Assembly: GCA_018806915.1 (NCBI GenBank)
Contig: JAGKQI010000043.1
Span: 806,001-870,000 of the forward strand
Length of the DNA: 64,000 bases
Direction of reading: 5' to 3'
DNA from: Phytophthora colocasiae
Taxonomy: Eukaryota > Oomycota > Peronosporomycetes > Peronosporales > Peronosporaceae
Below are positions 10,695 to 21,553 of the stretch, in pieces. The notes under the pieces are model-generated. The model was given only the letters and a program-made list of their open reading frames with translations, was not told the DNA's origin and did not search any database. The translations under genes and the position numbers were made by a program. How positions within the stretch are numbered: position 1 is the stretch's first letter; each line of letters opens with the position of its first letter.

Positions 10695-12062
10695 ATGGCT
10701 TCATTACGCTCGTCTGCTTCTTCTCGTACTCTCTTGGTCGAGCTTCAGTCTTCTGCTGGGCTTCGTGCGACTCAGTCTCAGCTGGCACGCGCCTCGTTGG
10801 CCCGGTCATCATCGGAAACGGCCGCCAACCAACCACAGGCTGCACCACAGTCCGCTTCACCATCAACACCGTCAACACTTCCATCGTCGCTGCCGCTGTC
10901 TCCTGTTGGTTCTCCTGCGGCTTCGCCTGCGCCATCATCACCCTTGGACGACGCTTCGGTGGCGTCAGATGAGTCTGGAGAATCTTGTTTGAACCGCTTG
11001 AAGGAGCTGTACTGTGGTTCGCTCTTCGGTAGCTCAAGTGAGGAATCGGAGGACGACGACTCGGAGAATCTGCAGGCGGCACGTCCAGCATCCCCTACCC
11101 CATCAACGAGTGGTCTATTCGACGATAGCGACGAGGAAACCGAGCCTGTAGGTGGACTCAATCGCTTGAAGCGCGGGGCGGACTCTGGTGACTGGCATCC
11201 GTACGCGTTGCCTTCTGCTCCGGCAAAACATCCTGCGAACGGCCGTGCAAACCACTACGACCCTTCTGCCCCGTGGGATTACTCCGTTCCAGTCAACATT
11301 GAGCAGCTACATGACGTCCGCGGCGAACATCCGCATCGGTGTTTTCTCGTGGAATGGCAAGTTTCGCCGCTTCAGCTGAGCTGGGTTTGGGAGGAGCAAC
11401 TTGTCCAACGATTCGCTCGCCGACTGGATCAGGTAATGCAGTGGTGTGACGATCTGCGCCCTGGAACGTTTGCCAGTTATTACAAGAAGAATTTCGCGCG
11501 TCGTGACCAGGCTTCTCCTGCTGGTGGCTGCTTCATGGATGCTTTTCGCTCAGCGCTTTACCACCTTGGTGACCCTGGGCTTGCCTCTAAGGCTACTGAA
11601 CTTTGGGTGGACTTCGAACGTGAACATCCGGGTACTGTCGATGGAGTTTCTCGTGCGGAAGCTACGGAGTTCTTTTGCGTACTTCAACGCAGCCATTTTC
11701 CCTTGGATTACGATCTTCTCTTCCACAGTCCACTTCACGCTTCATACACGAATGTGGAACTGTTCCAGACGTTTGTCCAAACACTGCGTGAGGGAGTGTA
11801 TCTCACGAGTGTTGGTGATGGCCTCGTTGGACACTGCATTGTTGTTCTCGTGAAGGGTCCAGACACTGCTGTCTCTGTACTGGATGGAGTCGAACCGCCT
11901 GTGACCCCGGAACCATTGACCAACTTGGAGTATCTCGACAAGGTCAAATGGATGGGATTAGTGAAGCTGAATCCAGGGTATCGTTGCCGCCGCGGTAAAC
12001 GCAAGGCTAGGCCGAATCGAAAGAAAGCTCGCCGCGAGAAGAAGAAGCAGCAGAAGTTGTAG
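10695..12062 (+). CDS. Antisense ORF of Gypsy-2: chromodomain-like plus possible papain-type cysteine protease
   Basis: An intact 455-codon ORF opposite in direction to gag-pol. The chosen start is ATG 10695 in a CACCATGG context; an in-frame GTG lies 66 nt upstream. Residues 1-190 are Ser/Pro/Asp-rich and look disordered. Near residues 213-236 a stretch of chromodomain type (FLVEWQ .. SWVWEEQL) is visible. Then GGCFMDAFRSALY with Cys 279, VGHCIVV with His 380 and VLDG with Asp 397 give the Cys-His-Asp order and spacing of papain-fold proteases. The last 35 residues are Lys/Arg-rich, like a nuclear signal. It ends 60 bp from the convergent pol end. It has no lesions while pol on the same element has several. 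The protease reading is inference from motif order only. Confidence 0.55.
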   Translation: MASLRSSASSRTLLVELQSSAGLRATQSQLARASLARSSSETAANQPQAAPQSASPSTPSTLPSSLPLSPVGSPAASPAPSSPLDDASVASDESGESCLNRLKELYCGSLFGSSSEESEDDDSENLQAARPASPTPSTSGLFDDSDEETEPVGGLNRLKRGADSGDWHPYALPSAPAKHPANGRANHYDPSAPWDYSVPVNIEQLHDVRGEHPHRCFLVEWQVSPLQLSWVWEEQLVQRFARRLDQVMQWCDDLRPGTFASYYKKNFARRDQASPAGGCFMDAFRSALYHLGDPGLASKATELWVDFEREHPGTVDGVSRAEATEFFCVLQRSHFPLDYDLLFHSPLHASYTNVELFQTFVQTLREGVYLTSVGDGLVGHCIVVLVKGPDTAVSVLDGVEPPVTPEPLTNLEYLDKVKWMGLVKLNPGYRCRRGKRKARPNRKKARREKKKQQKL

Positions 12063-12121
12063 GGGATGTAATCGGGAATACATGTAGGCTCTCGGGCCCC
12101 CTTTACTCTTGACTTTGCCGT

Positions 12122-13675
12122 TTATCTTCTTCGCCGTTTCCTTCTCCTGGATGCGTCAAAGTCTGCAATGAGGTCTGGGACCTGTGAGAGATTCTCGATC
12201 GGCTCCCAGGTGGGTTTCTCCTTGCCCACCCACTTCACAAGAAATTGGGTTCGTCGCTTTTGCGTTCGCTTGCCGAGGAGTCTTTGGATGAGTTGTCCAA
12301 CTGTGCCGTCGGCTAGAACGACATCATGGGGCTTCGACATCCGAGTGGCGTCCTTGTATGGCTTCAACGACCCGGTATTGAAGACTGGATGAAGTTTGTT
12401 CCTGGCTTGGATGTTCAGCTCGTATGCATGATTGTGGATCCTCTTCACCACGGTATAGGGACCTATCCACTTCGGGCCAAGCTTGCTTGAGTTGGGTAAC
12501 CCTGTATGTCTGCGATCCAAGTGTTTTGTGCTCAAGTACACTCGGTCCCCAACTTCAAAGACTTGTTCCTCCTGGTTTCTGTCGTACACATCGCGCATTC
12601 TTTCTTGAGCTTCCGCCAGTGCTTCCTGACATTGACAAAGAAGAGCTGCTTGTCGTTCGTGGAACTCAGCGCCACGTCGACTTGTTGGGACCTTGCCACG
12701 ACTTTCAGCCGTGAGCTGTAGAGGATTGAGAGGGATGTATCCGAGATCAGCCTCGAAAGGCGCCATCTTGATACTGCTGTTCACGGTCGAGTTTACTTCG
12801 AACTCAGCATTGGCGAGATGGATGTCCCAGTCGTCTTGAACTGGCCCAACGTAGCACCTCAGGTATTCTTCGAGTGTTCTGTTCATCCGCTCCGTTTGGC
12901 CGTCTCCCTAAGCACGATGAGCTACTGTCATCTTCAGTGTTGTTCCGATTGATTTGAAGACGTGTTGCCAGAACGTCGAAACGAACTTCCTGTCTCTATC
13001 GGATACGATGCTTGTTGGCATCCCATGAAGTTTCCAGATATGGTCGATGAAGAGACGAGCAACGCCTTCGGCATCTACCTTCTTCGTAGTCGGCACAAAG
13101 TGACAACGCTTTGTCAGTCGGTCCACGACGGCCCAAATGGAATCGACCTCTCGCTTTGTTCGTGGCAAGTCGGTGATGAAGTCCATCGAAATCGATCTCC
13201 ACCGTTCGTCGGGAACACGCAGTGGTTCTAGCAGTCCCGGTGGCTTCGTTAGCCTTGGTTTGTTCCGTCGACAAGGCTCACAGTCAGCAATGTACGCTTG
13301 GATTGACTTCAACATCTTGGTCCAGTACCACCTCCTAGCAAGGGTCAAGTACGTTCGCTCCGCCCCTGGATGACCTCCGTAGTTGGAATTGTGACACTCA
13401 CCGATGATCACCTGCCGCAACTTTACATCGTTGGGCACTACGATACGTGGCTCATCGTCGGATGGAGTCTGGTACCACAGCAAACCGTTGTCTTCCGAAT
13501 AGTAGGGATACTGTTTCTTCTGTTTTTTGTTGGCTTTCGGATTCTGGCTATCTGCGCGCCGCCGGATGGCTGTAAAAACTGCTTTTGCTTCTCGGTCTTT
13601 CGTGTACGCCGTTTGGATCTTGGTTATCAATTCGCTGTCTGTTGTCACCTCGCTGACTGCCAAACTAAAGGACGC
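12122..13675 (-). pseudogene. Gypsy-2 integrase with C-terminal chromodomain
   Basis: On the minus strand: an HHCC zinc site (H..H about 13390-13370, CEPC near 13270), a DDE core (SMDFITDL, SDRDRKF), then an in-frame TAG at 12908-12910 in the catalytic-helix region just before GDGQTERMNR. Reading continues to an SH3-like integrase C-domain and a chromodomain (QFLVKWVGKEKPTWEP, about 12250-12190). The chromodomain of this group targets integration to heterochromatin. A single-nucleotide frame change separates it from RNase H near 13677. Confidence 0.87.
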
Positions 13676-13676
13676 A

Positions 13677-15542
13677 TCATTGAATCAAGTCATGGAAGTA
13701 CTTCGTTTCTGGTCGCAAGTCTGGTCTTCGGCTAAGCGCGTCTGCGATCCCGTTCTTCGCACCTGGAAGGTATGAGAACGTAGGCTGATACTCCGCGAGG
13801 ATATCATACCAGCGTGCAAGACGACGATTCGCCATTTTCTGAGTAAAAAGACCTTCAAGACTCTTGTGATCCGTCTCCACGATTGGTGGCTTGTCCAAGC
13901 AGTAAATCCAAAAAGCTGCAAGCGCGTGAACAATTGCCAAAAGTTCTTGCTGCTGCGTCGGGTAATTAAGTTCTGCTGATTTCATCTTCCTACTGGTGTA
14001 AGCAATGGGTAGCTCAACACCATCGACAACCTGGAACAGTACTCCTCCGACGGCAAACTTGCTAGCGTCCGTACGCAAATGCATAGGATGATTGAAGTCG
14101 GGCAAATGCAACACTGGTGGATTGCACAACCGTTTCTTCAGTTCCTTGAAGTTCTTCGAATGCTCTTCGTCGAAACAAATTTTTGCATTGCGCTTGGACT
14201 TCTTCTTGAGCAAAGTAAACATACTTGCTGTCAGCTTCGCGTAATCTGGGCAGAACCGTTGGACGTATCCAGTCAAGCCGAGGAAGCTATGAAGCTCCTC
14301 TTGCGTTCTTGGAATTGGACAGTCCTTGATAGTCTCCACCTTATCTGGATCCATCCGCACGCCGTTTCTTCCAACAAAATCTCCAAGACACGGGATCTCG
14401 TCGGCACAGAAGACGTACTTGGACAGCTTTACGTATAACTTGTTATCTCGCAAGATGTCCAAAGTTTTGCGGAGAGCGTCTAAGTGATCTTCAATCCTCT
14501 GCGACTTCGTGAAGATGTAGATGTCATCGTAGAACGACTTCGTGTTTTCCAGATCGCGAAAAAGTTTTGACGTTAACCGATGCATCGTCGCTGGCGCGTT
14601 GCAGACACCCATGGGTAGCAGCAGATACTCCCAGAGTCCGTTTGGCGCCTGGAACGCTGTGAACTTGATATCTTCCGCACGCATGCGGACTTGATAATAT
14701 GCGGACATCAAATCCATTGTCGAAAACCAGTACCCTCCCGCCATGCCGTCCAGTATGTCTTCTTTCCTCGTCATCGGTATACTCTGTCGTATCGTATTGG
14801 AGTCCAAGTACCGATAATCGTGTACGATCCGCCATCCAACTGGTTTCCGGACGCAGAAGGTTGGCGCGGCGTGTGGACTGATACTTGGTCGGATAAGTTT
14901 CTTCTTCACCATGTCTTCAACCCAGAGCACGATCTCGCGTTGTTGCTCAGGTGACTGCCGCCACTGTTGCCGATACATCGCAAGGTTGGGATCTTTCACG
15001 TCGATCCTGTGCTCGATTTCACGCTTCTCCGGAAGACCTTCAGGGAGTTCAGGTCGGAACACCGTGTCCTTGTACTTCGTCAGCAAGTCAAAGGCAGGGT
15101 TCGCCCGGAAACTTTGCCAGTCTGTCTCCAGAAAACGTTGAGCTTTAGCAGTTCCGACATTGTCGGGCTGGTCGCGCCGCTCCAAGGATCGGGCGACGTT
15201 TTTGATCGTTTCGTTTGTCAGAACCAACATGAAGTCTGGTTCATCGATCGACTTGGTCTTGATTCTCAGGAACTTTCGCAGTTTCTTTCTCGTGATGAAC
15301 TTGGTCTGTACACCAGCGTCATCTGTGACACCCATCGTGAACATCTTCTCCACGACGGACTCTCTTCCCTTGGTATCGCTGCTCCCAGGAGCAGTACCGT
15401 TGCGTCCCGACGACTTCCTCTCCTCTTCGCTTGCTGAACCCTTGCCAGCGGACACACGTTTCCAGCGCGGCACCTCGACAGGAATCGGGTCTTTTCGCCG
15501 ATAGGCCTTTCGCCCCGACAGATCTCCGAAGCCCGGAGGCAA
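13677..15542 (-). pseudogene. Gypsy-2 reverse transcriptase and RNase H
   Basis: A 621-codon open stretch with Gypsy RT motifs: VHDYRYLD, STMDLMSAYYQV, LLLPMGVCNAPA and the catalytic box FYDDIYIF. RNase H follows (LRTDASKFAVGG, QELLAIVHAL, TDHKSL), ending with a DALSRRPDL tether. Domain content is complete and catalytic aspartates are present. It is joined to the protease upstream only by a frame change and to the integrase downstream by another. I call it a pseudogene because of those breaks. Confidence 0.87.
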
Positions 15543-16122
15543 TCACCGGTCCGCCTTCCTCGATTGGCCCACAGGTTTCCCCCGCTCGTTCCCAGCGCAA
15601 AGTTCTCTCTCTTGTTCCCTCGACTCGTCGACTTCTCCAGTCGATCTGTGGTTGCATGTCCTCGAAGAACGGTATGCCAATGCAGTCAAATTCTTCAGGT
15701 ATCGCGTAGACAACTGCGACGCACTCATACGGATCATCTAACCCAGAGGCCATGATACTTAGCGGTAGCACCTCTAGCTGGGCCTCCACAATCTGGTTGT
15801 CTCCTAACTTGACTCGAATGTTCTTGTCGCTGAACCTTGTTGTTTTTAGCTGGTATTCTTCTACCCACCGCTTCGACACGTATATCGTGGTTGCACTACA
15901 GTCTAGAAGCATCTTTGATGTTTGCTTCATCTTACCGGCCACACTGATATCACCGCTGACGGCGAATAGTGGACGGGACTTGTATACTAGAGGGTTTTCA
16001 CTCAGAACATTAAGACTGATATTATCAAACTTAACTGCTCCGGTTGCTTTCTCCTCCACGACAGGGCCCTCTTTCACTGACGTGGCTTCTTGTTTCCCTG
16101 CTTCCCTTGCTCCTTCTTCCAC
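15543..16122 (-). pseudogene. Gypsy-2 protease region
   Basis: An aspartic protease-like domain with LLDCSATTIYVSKRWV near 15910-15860. Retropepsins have D-S/T/C-G-A here; the glycine position is Ser in this copy, which would be expected to weaken the active site. The frame leads into the RT ORF by overlapping it (its own frame runs on to 15319), so the fusion needs a shift. Confidence 0.7.
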
Positions 16123-16878
16123 GCGAAGCAGTTGGCCTTGGTATGACCAGGTTTGTTGCAGAAGTGGCAGGTACGAGTCTCCTTGCTCTTGGAGTTCGAC
16201 CTCGGTTTGAATCGTCCCTTTCCTCGGAAGGATTTTCCCTTGGACGTTTTCTTGTTGTCTTAAGCATGTTTATCAGAGGTCTTATTCTTTTCATGACGAA
16301 CCTTGCGCTCACTTGCGTCCTCCACAAAGTGGGTTACTTCAAACTTGACAGCTAAGTCCATGGCGTCACTCAGCGTCTCAGGATTCTCGAGCTTCACGTA
16401 GCTCCGCGTGCGAGGCTTGAGACCGTTTCCGTAGAGCAGAACTTGGTCAAGCACGCTCATGCCTTCGACTCGGAAGATGAGGGCTGAGTACTCGCCGTTG
16501 TAGGTCTCGATATCCGCTGTTTGCTTCAGTTCTCTCGTAGCACTGACTGGTAGTTCGACGCCTCGAAGTGTAGGAGCACATGCTCACGGAAAATACTCCA
16601 CGTGTGCTCTTCCACTCGCGTCGTCGAAGCCCAGTGCAGGAACCATCCCGAAGCTGGCTTCTCCATCGCCGACCCGGCGATTCCTGGTAGTCGCGGGTTC
16701 GCGTCGTCGATCACGATCCCGTTAATGCGGCAGGCGTTCTCTATCTGGAACAGCCATTCGCGCACGTGTTCCCCATTTTGCCGGTGAAATTAGGTAGGTT
16801 GCTGGGCACTCGCGTGCGTTCCGCCATCGCTTGGTTGAGCCGGTCGATCTCGGCTTGAAGTTGTGCGTTCGTCGGCAT
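16123..16878 (-). pseudogene. Gypsy-2 gag
   Basis: Starts at ATG 16878, 37 nt after the 5' LTR. Gag core residues (WLFQIENACR .. FREHVLLHFEA) lie at about 16760-16530. A CCHC knuckle (CHFCNKPGHTKANC) lies at about 16175-16130. Frame changes near 16770 and in-frame stops near 16526 and 16260 break it. Confidence 0.78.
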
Positions 16879-16914
16879 GGTTTTCAGGTTGCTGGGACCA
16901 ACAAGTGCTACCAG

Positions 16915-17109
16915 TATATCTTGTCAGGGAAGCTTTGGGGGAGGGCGCGCTCAATTATAAGTGCCGCCCCCGCAGTTCAGACGGATGGAAGCTTCTAGAA
17001 GCTTCCACAGCCGTCCTACATCTGCTTTTATATTAATTACTATACTAATACATTCCCTAGTACTAACTGCCCATTGCAATAAAATAATAATATCACCCAA
17101 TCAGATACA
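16915..17109 (-). repeat. 5' LTR of Gypsy-2
   Basis: 195 bp. The outer edge is fixed by AGAAC at 17110-17114, and the inner edge is followed on the minus strand by TGGTAGCACTTG, a plausible primer-binding site at about 16902-16913. It differs from the other LTR by about two substitutions and a small indel. Confidence 0.92.
16988..17005. promoter_or_regulatory. Four-box heat-shock-element palindrome in the other Gypsy-2 LTR
   Basis: The same 18-base array as at 10406-10423, unchanged in the 5' LTR, where it would lie upstream of or inside the element promoter. Confidence 0.6.
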
Positions 17110-18003
17110 AGAACATGGAAGACGATATTTGCAAAAGAGACGGGAAACTTTCTCGAGGACATGCGGATAATAGTTTCTACTGTGTGCACGCAGGTGAAAA
17201 ACCAATTGGCTCTCTATCCTCGGAATGTCGATTCTGGGAGCTATCACGTTGATAAGTTGCGCCGCACGTACGTACGTCAAGAACACGCAAGACCTCGAGA
17301 ATTATCTGTTCCGTTCGCAATGGGAGAGAGTCATCGATTCGGAGTATGCAGTTCTCTTGCTCTCACAGGAACTTCGGTCGGAAGAGCTTCTTCGCTGTCT
17401 TCGCTGGGCTCAAGGAGCTGGTCATGACGCTCTTGCTGGCACCGTTTTCGAGATTTGTTTTCATCGCTTGGCCGTCGATAATGACTTGATCCTGTACGTA
17501 TCGGAATACGATCCACTCAAGCGTAGTAAAGAACGGCAGGTGGTGGACATGGTTAAGTTGGAACTGAAGGAAGGGGAAGCTTTCTGCTCTGAAACTGCAA
17601 CATGGTATGGCTTTGAGGAGAAGGAGCTGAAGAAGTGGAGAGACGAGGATTCGTTGTCGTATTGGTATCCCTACTGTGACGATTTCCCGAATATTGATGG
17701 CATTGTGAAGCTCAAGCCTTCTTCCTCCAACAAGAAGCGTCGAGTGGCTTTCATTCATCTAGCGGTTGGACAGCAACACACTGTCGATGAGAAGCGGTTG
17801 AAGCCACTGATCAAGATTTTCACTGCGAAAGGTTTTGAGTCACCGATCTACATTGTTGTCTGTCCTGATCTCGACTCGTGCAACAAGATCGTTGTAAAGG
17901 GTGTGGGTGGGGCGTGCCAAGTCTTTGCGGGTTACTTTGATATATCCCCTCTTGAATACCGAAGCGATGGTTGGCGCTACAGCGCGACTCATGCTGCGTC
18001 ATC
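17110..18003 (+). pseudogene. CRN-A, C-terminal part
   Basis: Continues the CRN-A coding sequence after Gypsy-2, overlapping the target duplication AGAAC. It matches the minus-strand C-terminal half of CRN-B (37484-38500) over nearly its whole length, with a gap of about 30 nt near 17125 and a later frame difference near 17968. A long open stretch from 17225 ends with the CQVFAGYFD motif shared by other CRN ends in this window. The reading frame then runs without a break into the header of CRN-B. The role of this C-terminal domain is not recognised. Confidence 0.8.
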
Positions 18004-18682
18004 GTTAGTGAGCGGAAGAAGTATTTGATATGGACATCGATGCGGATGCGTCTGTAACCAAGTTGAAAGAGGCCATCAAGGAGGTGAATGACGATGTGAA
18101 GTTTTCATCTCATAAGCTAAAACTCTTCCTGGCGAAGAAGAACGGCGCGTGGCTGAAAGATGACGATTCTCTGGATTCTCTGGATGCTTCTGAGTGGGGA
18201 TGTCACTCCGTATAAAAAGATGCGCGGGAATTGGAAGCTGAGTCATTCGGAATTGCTTGGGTCTGGTGTGTTACCCACAGAGAAAGTGGTTCACGTGCTG
18301 GTGGTGATTCCACCCCAAGCTCCACCTCAAGGACTCGCTTTAGCCCCCGCAATACAATCCCAGAATTTAACCCCTTGGGAAACTGGAAACAGTACCTGGC
18401 AGAGTGTTCGTTGGATGAATGGAAAGCTGGCAAAGTTCGTAAGATTCCTTTGATCTGGCAGATTATGGAGTCCTGTGGTGGATACACGGCGAAGAAGAAA
18501 ATCTTCTGGCGAGAGGAGGAGAAGCAAGTAGCGTCGATCCTTTTGAGACGATGGTTCCAAGAGTCTTCAGGTAGTTCCTCCTACGACAAATGTGTCCTTG
18601 TGGGGTCTCCTGGAATTGGCAAGTCGACGCTGTTGATTGTGATGGCGTTCTTCCTCGCTCTCAAACACAAGAAGAATGTGCT
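18004..18682 (+). pseudogene. CRN-B, N-terminal part
   Basis: A second CRN header directly behind CRN-A. It lacks its first few codons: similarity to 9275 starts at about base 20 of CRN-A. It has the LFLAK motif (18122-18140), a frame change near 18187 relative to CRN-A, HVLVVIPP near 18292 and the same Walker A GSPGIGKST near 18608. It ends at 18682 with GTGCT, immediately followed by a Copia LTR. The rest of the gene is on the minus strand at 37484-38828. Confidence 0.85.
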
Positions 18683-18917
18683 TGTTGAAACGTGGACGTC
18701 TGCCGTTAGCAGAGGTGCTGTGCTGGACGAAAAGGTGCACAGTGTTGAAGTAGTTACTGGGACGAAGGCTCTGGTAGAACAAAGCGTCCCTTCGCCTCGA
18801 GGAGGCTCTGCATATCTAGGAGTAGGAAAGACGACAGAAGCTCAGTCTAAGATTGGAGCCCAACCCAACAAGTTGTCGTTGCATATTCGCCCCGTGTTGC
18901 AGTACCATATTTTAACA
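18683..18917 (+). repeat. Copia-3 LTR (5' copy), separated from its element body
   Basis: 235 bp, TGTTGAAA..TTTTAACA, differing at about two positions from the minus-strand LTR at 38829-39063. It is preceded by GTGCT (18678-18682) inside CRN-B and followed by GGGTTATGAGCCC, resembling a primer-binding site. The element body is not here but 20 kb away in the opposite orientation. Confidence 0.9.
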
Positions 18918-18930
18918 GGGTTATGAGCCC

Positions 18931-20639
18931 AAACTCAAATCGGATTGGTACTTGCTGTTAACCCGATTGTTTACAAAAAAATACATTATGTACGGTTTAG
19001 CAAATAAGGATGTGAAAAAAAACTTTGTCACTTCTTTTGTGAAGTCGTATACTAAATTCACTATACAAATGAAAATATGCTCCGTGTTTTGCTAACGTAA
19101 TAATTAGCTGGCGACGGTTCACAAGTATCATTATCTACCAATCATGACCGAAAGGATTCACAAATATAGCTGTAGTGCTATTGTGTCTTCTACGCTACAC
19201 GGTCTCAATCCATGTCATATTGTTATTGAGTGACTTGAAGGCTCCAATGACAATCCTGCGTACTCAAGTCCCTCACAACGCTGGTGGAGAGTAAACATGG
19301 TGTACATCGAAAAGCTGGAGGACAAGGAGAACGAAACCTATTCACTATTACTTCTTAGACAGCAACAAGATGCTTTGGATCGTGAGCTGAGCCCATAAAT
19401 GAGGTCTTGGAGACTGTGGCACAAGAAGCAGTCTGGAGATTGTGGGTTGGTGGGGTGGCTTGCGCATGGACATGAATTAGAGAGTGGGAACGGCAGAATT
19501 GAATCGTCCTCGTGCTTATAGATTTGAACCGGAGTGTGAAACAGCAAATTGGATCGGACGAGAGAGCATTGCGATTCCAGGAAGTGAGTATGCTCACAGT
19601 TACAGACTGTTATGCTGAAAACACCCCTAAGACCTATATCTTCCAGTTCAGGAGCCCTTCAAAATCCAGCCAGCTCTAGCGGGGAAAGCGAATTTCGTGC
19701 TCGTCCATACGTTATATCGATCGTATCGAGGCCCTGGCAAGGGTCATCTTGCCTTCTACCGCAGCAACGCCGCAATAAAGTCATTCACGTCTGGCGATGA
19801 GCCGAATTCAGGGTCGAACTACTAATCAAAATCACGAAGTTAGTTTAGGAAGCGTAATGTGTAGTCGGTTTATATATGTACTTGTACCCGATCATGTGAA
19901 GTCAAGGAGATCGTATAAATTTCATCAAATGCGACCTTCGTACCAGCACTAAAGATGGCCCACGAATACGAACACAATCGAAGTCATTTATAACCGCAAA
20001 TAATAAGGCAGCTTTGAACGTACTTCTTGGTACAATTGTCAGAATACAGGCGGCGCCCGTTGCTGGCATGTGTCTTGATGTGGCTCCAAAGCTGCAACAA
20101 TACAAATGAGTGCATTAATGCCGATCTCAATCAAACAATGTGGAGTTCTACCTCTATTATTTCGGCGTCGTGTCGGTTATCCACCATCTCGTTGTTCCAG
20201 ACAAGAATGAGAAGTGTGCCTTGACGTGGACTCGCTCAATTCTGCAAATCGGATGGATCAAATATCTTGCGAATAGTATGCCAAAAGATATCCTTTAGCT
20301 ACAGGACCAAATATCTCGCGAATTGTATGATCATACGATTGCCTTCCAACCTGCTATTGTGTATCACCACATATCATTCAGACTACGGATTGCATCTGCT
20401 TGGATCAAACACCTTTCTCAATAGTAACGATTGGCTAAAGTCATGCCAGACAGCAAGTGCAGCATTAGCGAAATCATTTGAGGCAATTATAGTCTCAGTA
20501 AGACTACAACGGCGAAATCCTGGATACTACATCAAATGTCTGATCGTATATTGGCGTGTTATTAATTCAAAGATTTAAATAGCGGAGCTCCGTCTATCGG
20601 TACAGGGATAGCTACAAAGGACAATCCATCAAGTGCAAC
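18931..20639. other. Unassigned spacer
   Basis: About 1.7 kb, AT-richer than its surroundings, with only short open stretches. I see no family motif, terminal repeat or RNA gene. By the inversion model it would be the far end of the inverted segment. Confidence 0.4.
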
Positions 20640-21252
20640 CCCCTTCCAGTACAGCGCCATGTTCGCTGGGAAGCTCCGAATTTACCATGCTTCGGAAACA
20701 ACTCATACTAATTCCACATGCGAACAGAAAGGTAGGCGGATGTTGGACTTCCCTGCTAACGAGCTGTGTGTACCGAACGCCATGTTTGACACGCTGGTGC
20801 AGTTCCCCAGGATCAAACAACGAATATTGACAGCATCGTGAAACTGGAGCGTTGTTTTATTGGGGCGAATGTTGTCGCTTTCTCCAAATGACGATCGCAG
20901 AAGAGCACAAGATTGATGGCAAGCAACTGGCTCTACTGAACGATGTCTTGATGTCTTTGGTGCTAATCCGTCTATTTACATTGCTCTTTGCCCAAACCGA
21001 AAGTCGTTTGAAACCTTAAATTTGGCGACACAAAAGAAACTGGCTGAAGCAAAAAAGGCGTGCCGAGTTTTCGCAGGTTACTATGAGGAAGCTCCCCCTC
21101 AACATCAAGGTGGTAATCCTCCAAACGGTGGTGACAAAGACGAACTGCTGGCAAGTACTAGTGCACAACTTGTGCAGACTTTATCCAGCGGTCACAAGGA
21201 TAAACTACGAAAGAACGATTCAAGACCATCAAAGAGACAGCGTACAAAATAA
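20640..21252 (+). pseudogene. CRN-C: third CRN-type C-terminal fragment
   Basis: Weak but ordered similarity to the ends of CRN-A and CRN-B: a segment near 20745-20820 (LCVPNAMFDTLVQFP), then a PSIYIALCPN segment near 20975 and CRVFAGYYEE near 21063, corresponding to PIYIVVCPD and CQVFAGYFD of the other copies. It ends in a Lys/Arg-rich tail (KRQRTK) and a stop at 21250-21252. Frame changes near 20840 and 20890 break it and no header is present. Confidence 0.6.
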
Positions 21253-21260
21253 CAATACAC

Positions 21261-21506
21261 TGTTGGACCGGTGCACCGTCTCATGCACGGTTCACTGGAA
21301 CGGTTCAACGGAACCGTTCTCCTATTGGCTAAAGAAGAGGAACCTTACTTGGGTGGTCGGCGTGTGAGGACACTCAACTAAGTTCGAGCGACAACGAGGA
21401 AACAAGGTGGAGCTACTAGGAGGACAGGACGAGTAGAACGGGTTTTGTTAACTTTAATCTACTCACTTCGGCATTTGCCACCAACAACACAAGCTCAATA
21501 CCAACA
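21261..21506 (+). repeat. 5' LTR of Copia-2
   Basis: 246 bp; pairs with 25604-25852. It contains a GAACGGTTC-type dyad near 21298 and an ACCGTT near 21314. Confidence 0.93.
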
Positions 21507-21553
21507 GGTTAACAGCCGCAACACGCTCAACCGTTCCAAGAACGCTTCAAGAG

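Larger units (their letters stand above)
10336..17109 (-). mobile_element. Gypsy-2: complete Ty3/Gypsy chromovirus inserted in CRN-A
   Basis: Two short LTRs (192 and 195 bp) with ends TATATCT..AGATACA bound a 6774-bp element. The 5-bp direct repeat AGAAC lies immediately outside both ends (10331-10335 and 17110-17114), and removing one copy restores the CRN sequence seen in CRN-B. On the minus strand the order is gag, protease, RT, RNase H, integrase, chromodomain. A separate plus-strand ORF lies between the end of pol and the 3' LTR. The LTRs differ by only a few changes, so insertion looks fairly recent, yet gag and pol carry stops and frameshifts. Confidence 0.93.

Noticed and set aside
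12001..17000. Excess of CTTCG/CGAAG in Gypsy-2 as a third element-specific word
   Set aside because: It mostly falls in frame as Glu/Lys/Phe codons on the coding strand, so codon use may explain it; not counted carefully.
18931..20639. Search for tRNA, 5S or snRNA genes
   Set aside because: No cloverleaf-like arms, B-box or conserved RNA core was seen by eye; a covariance-model search would be needed to exclude them.
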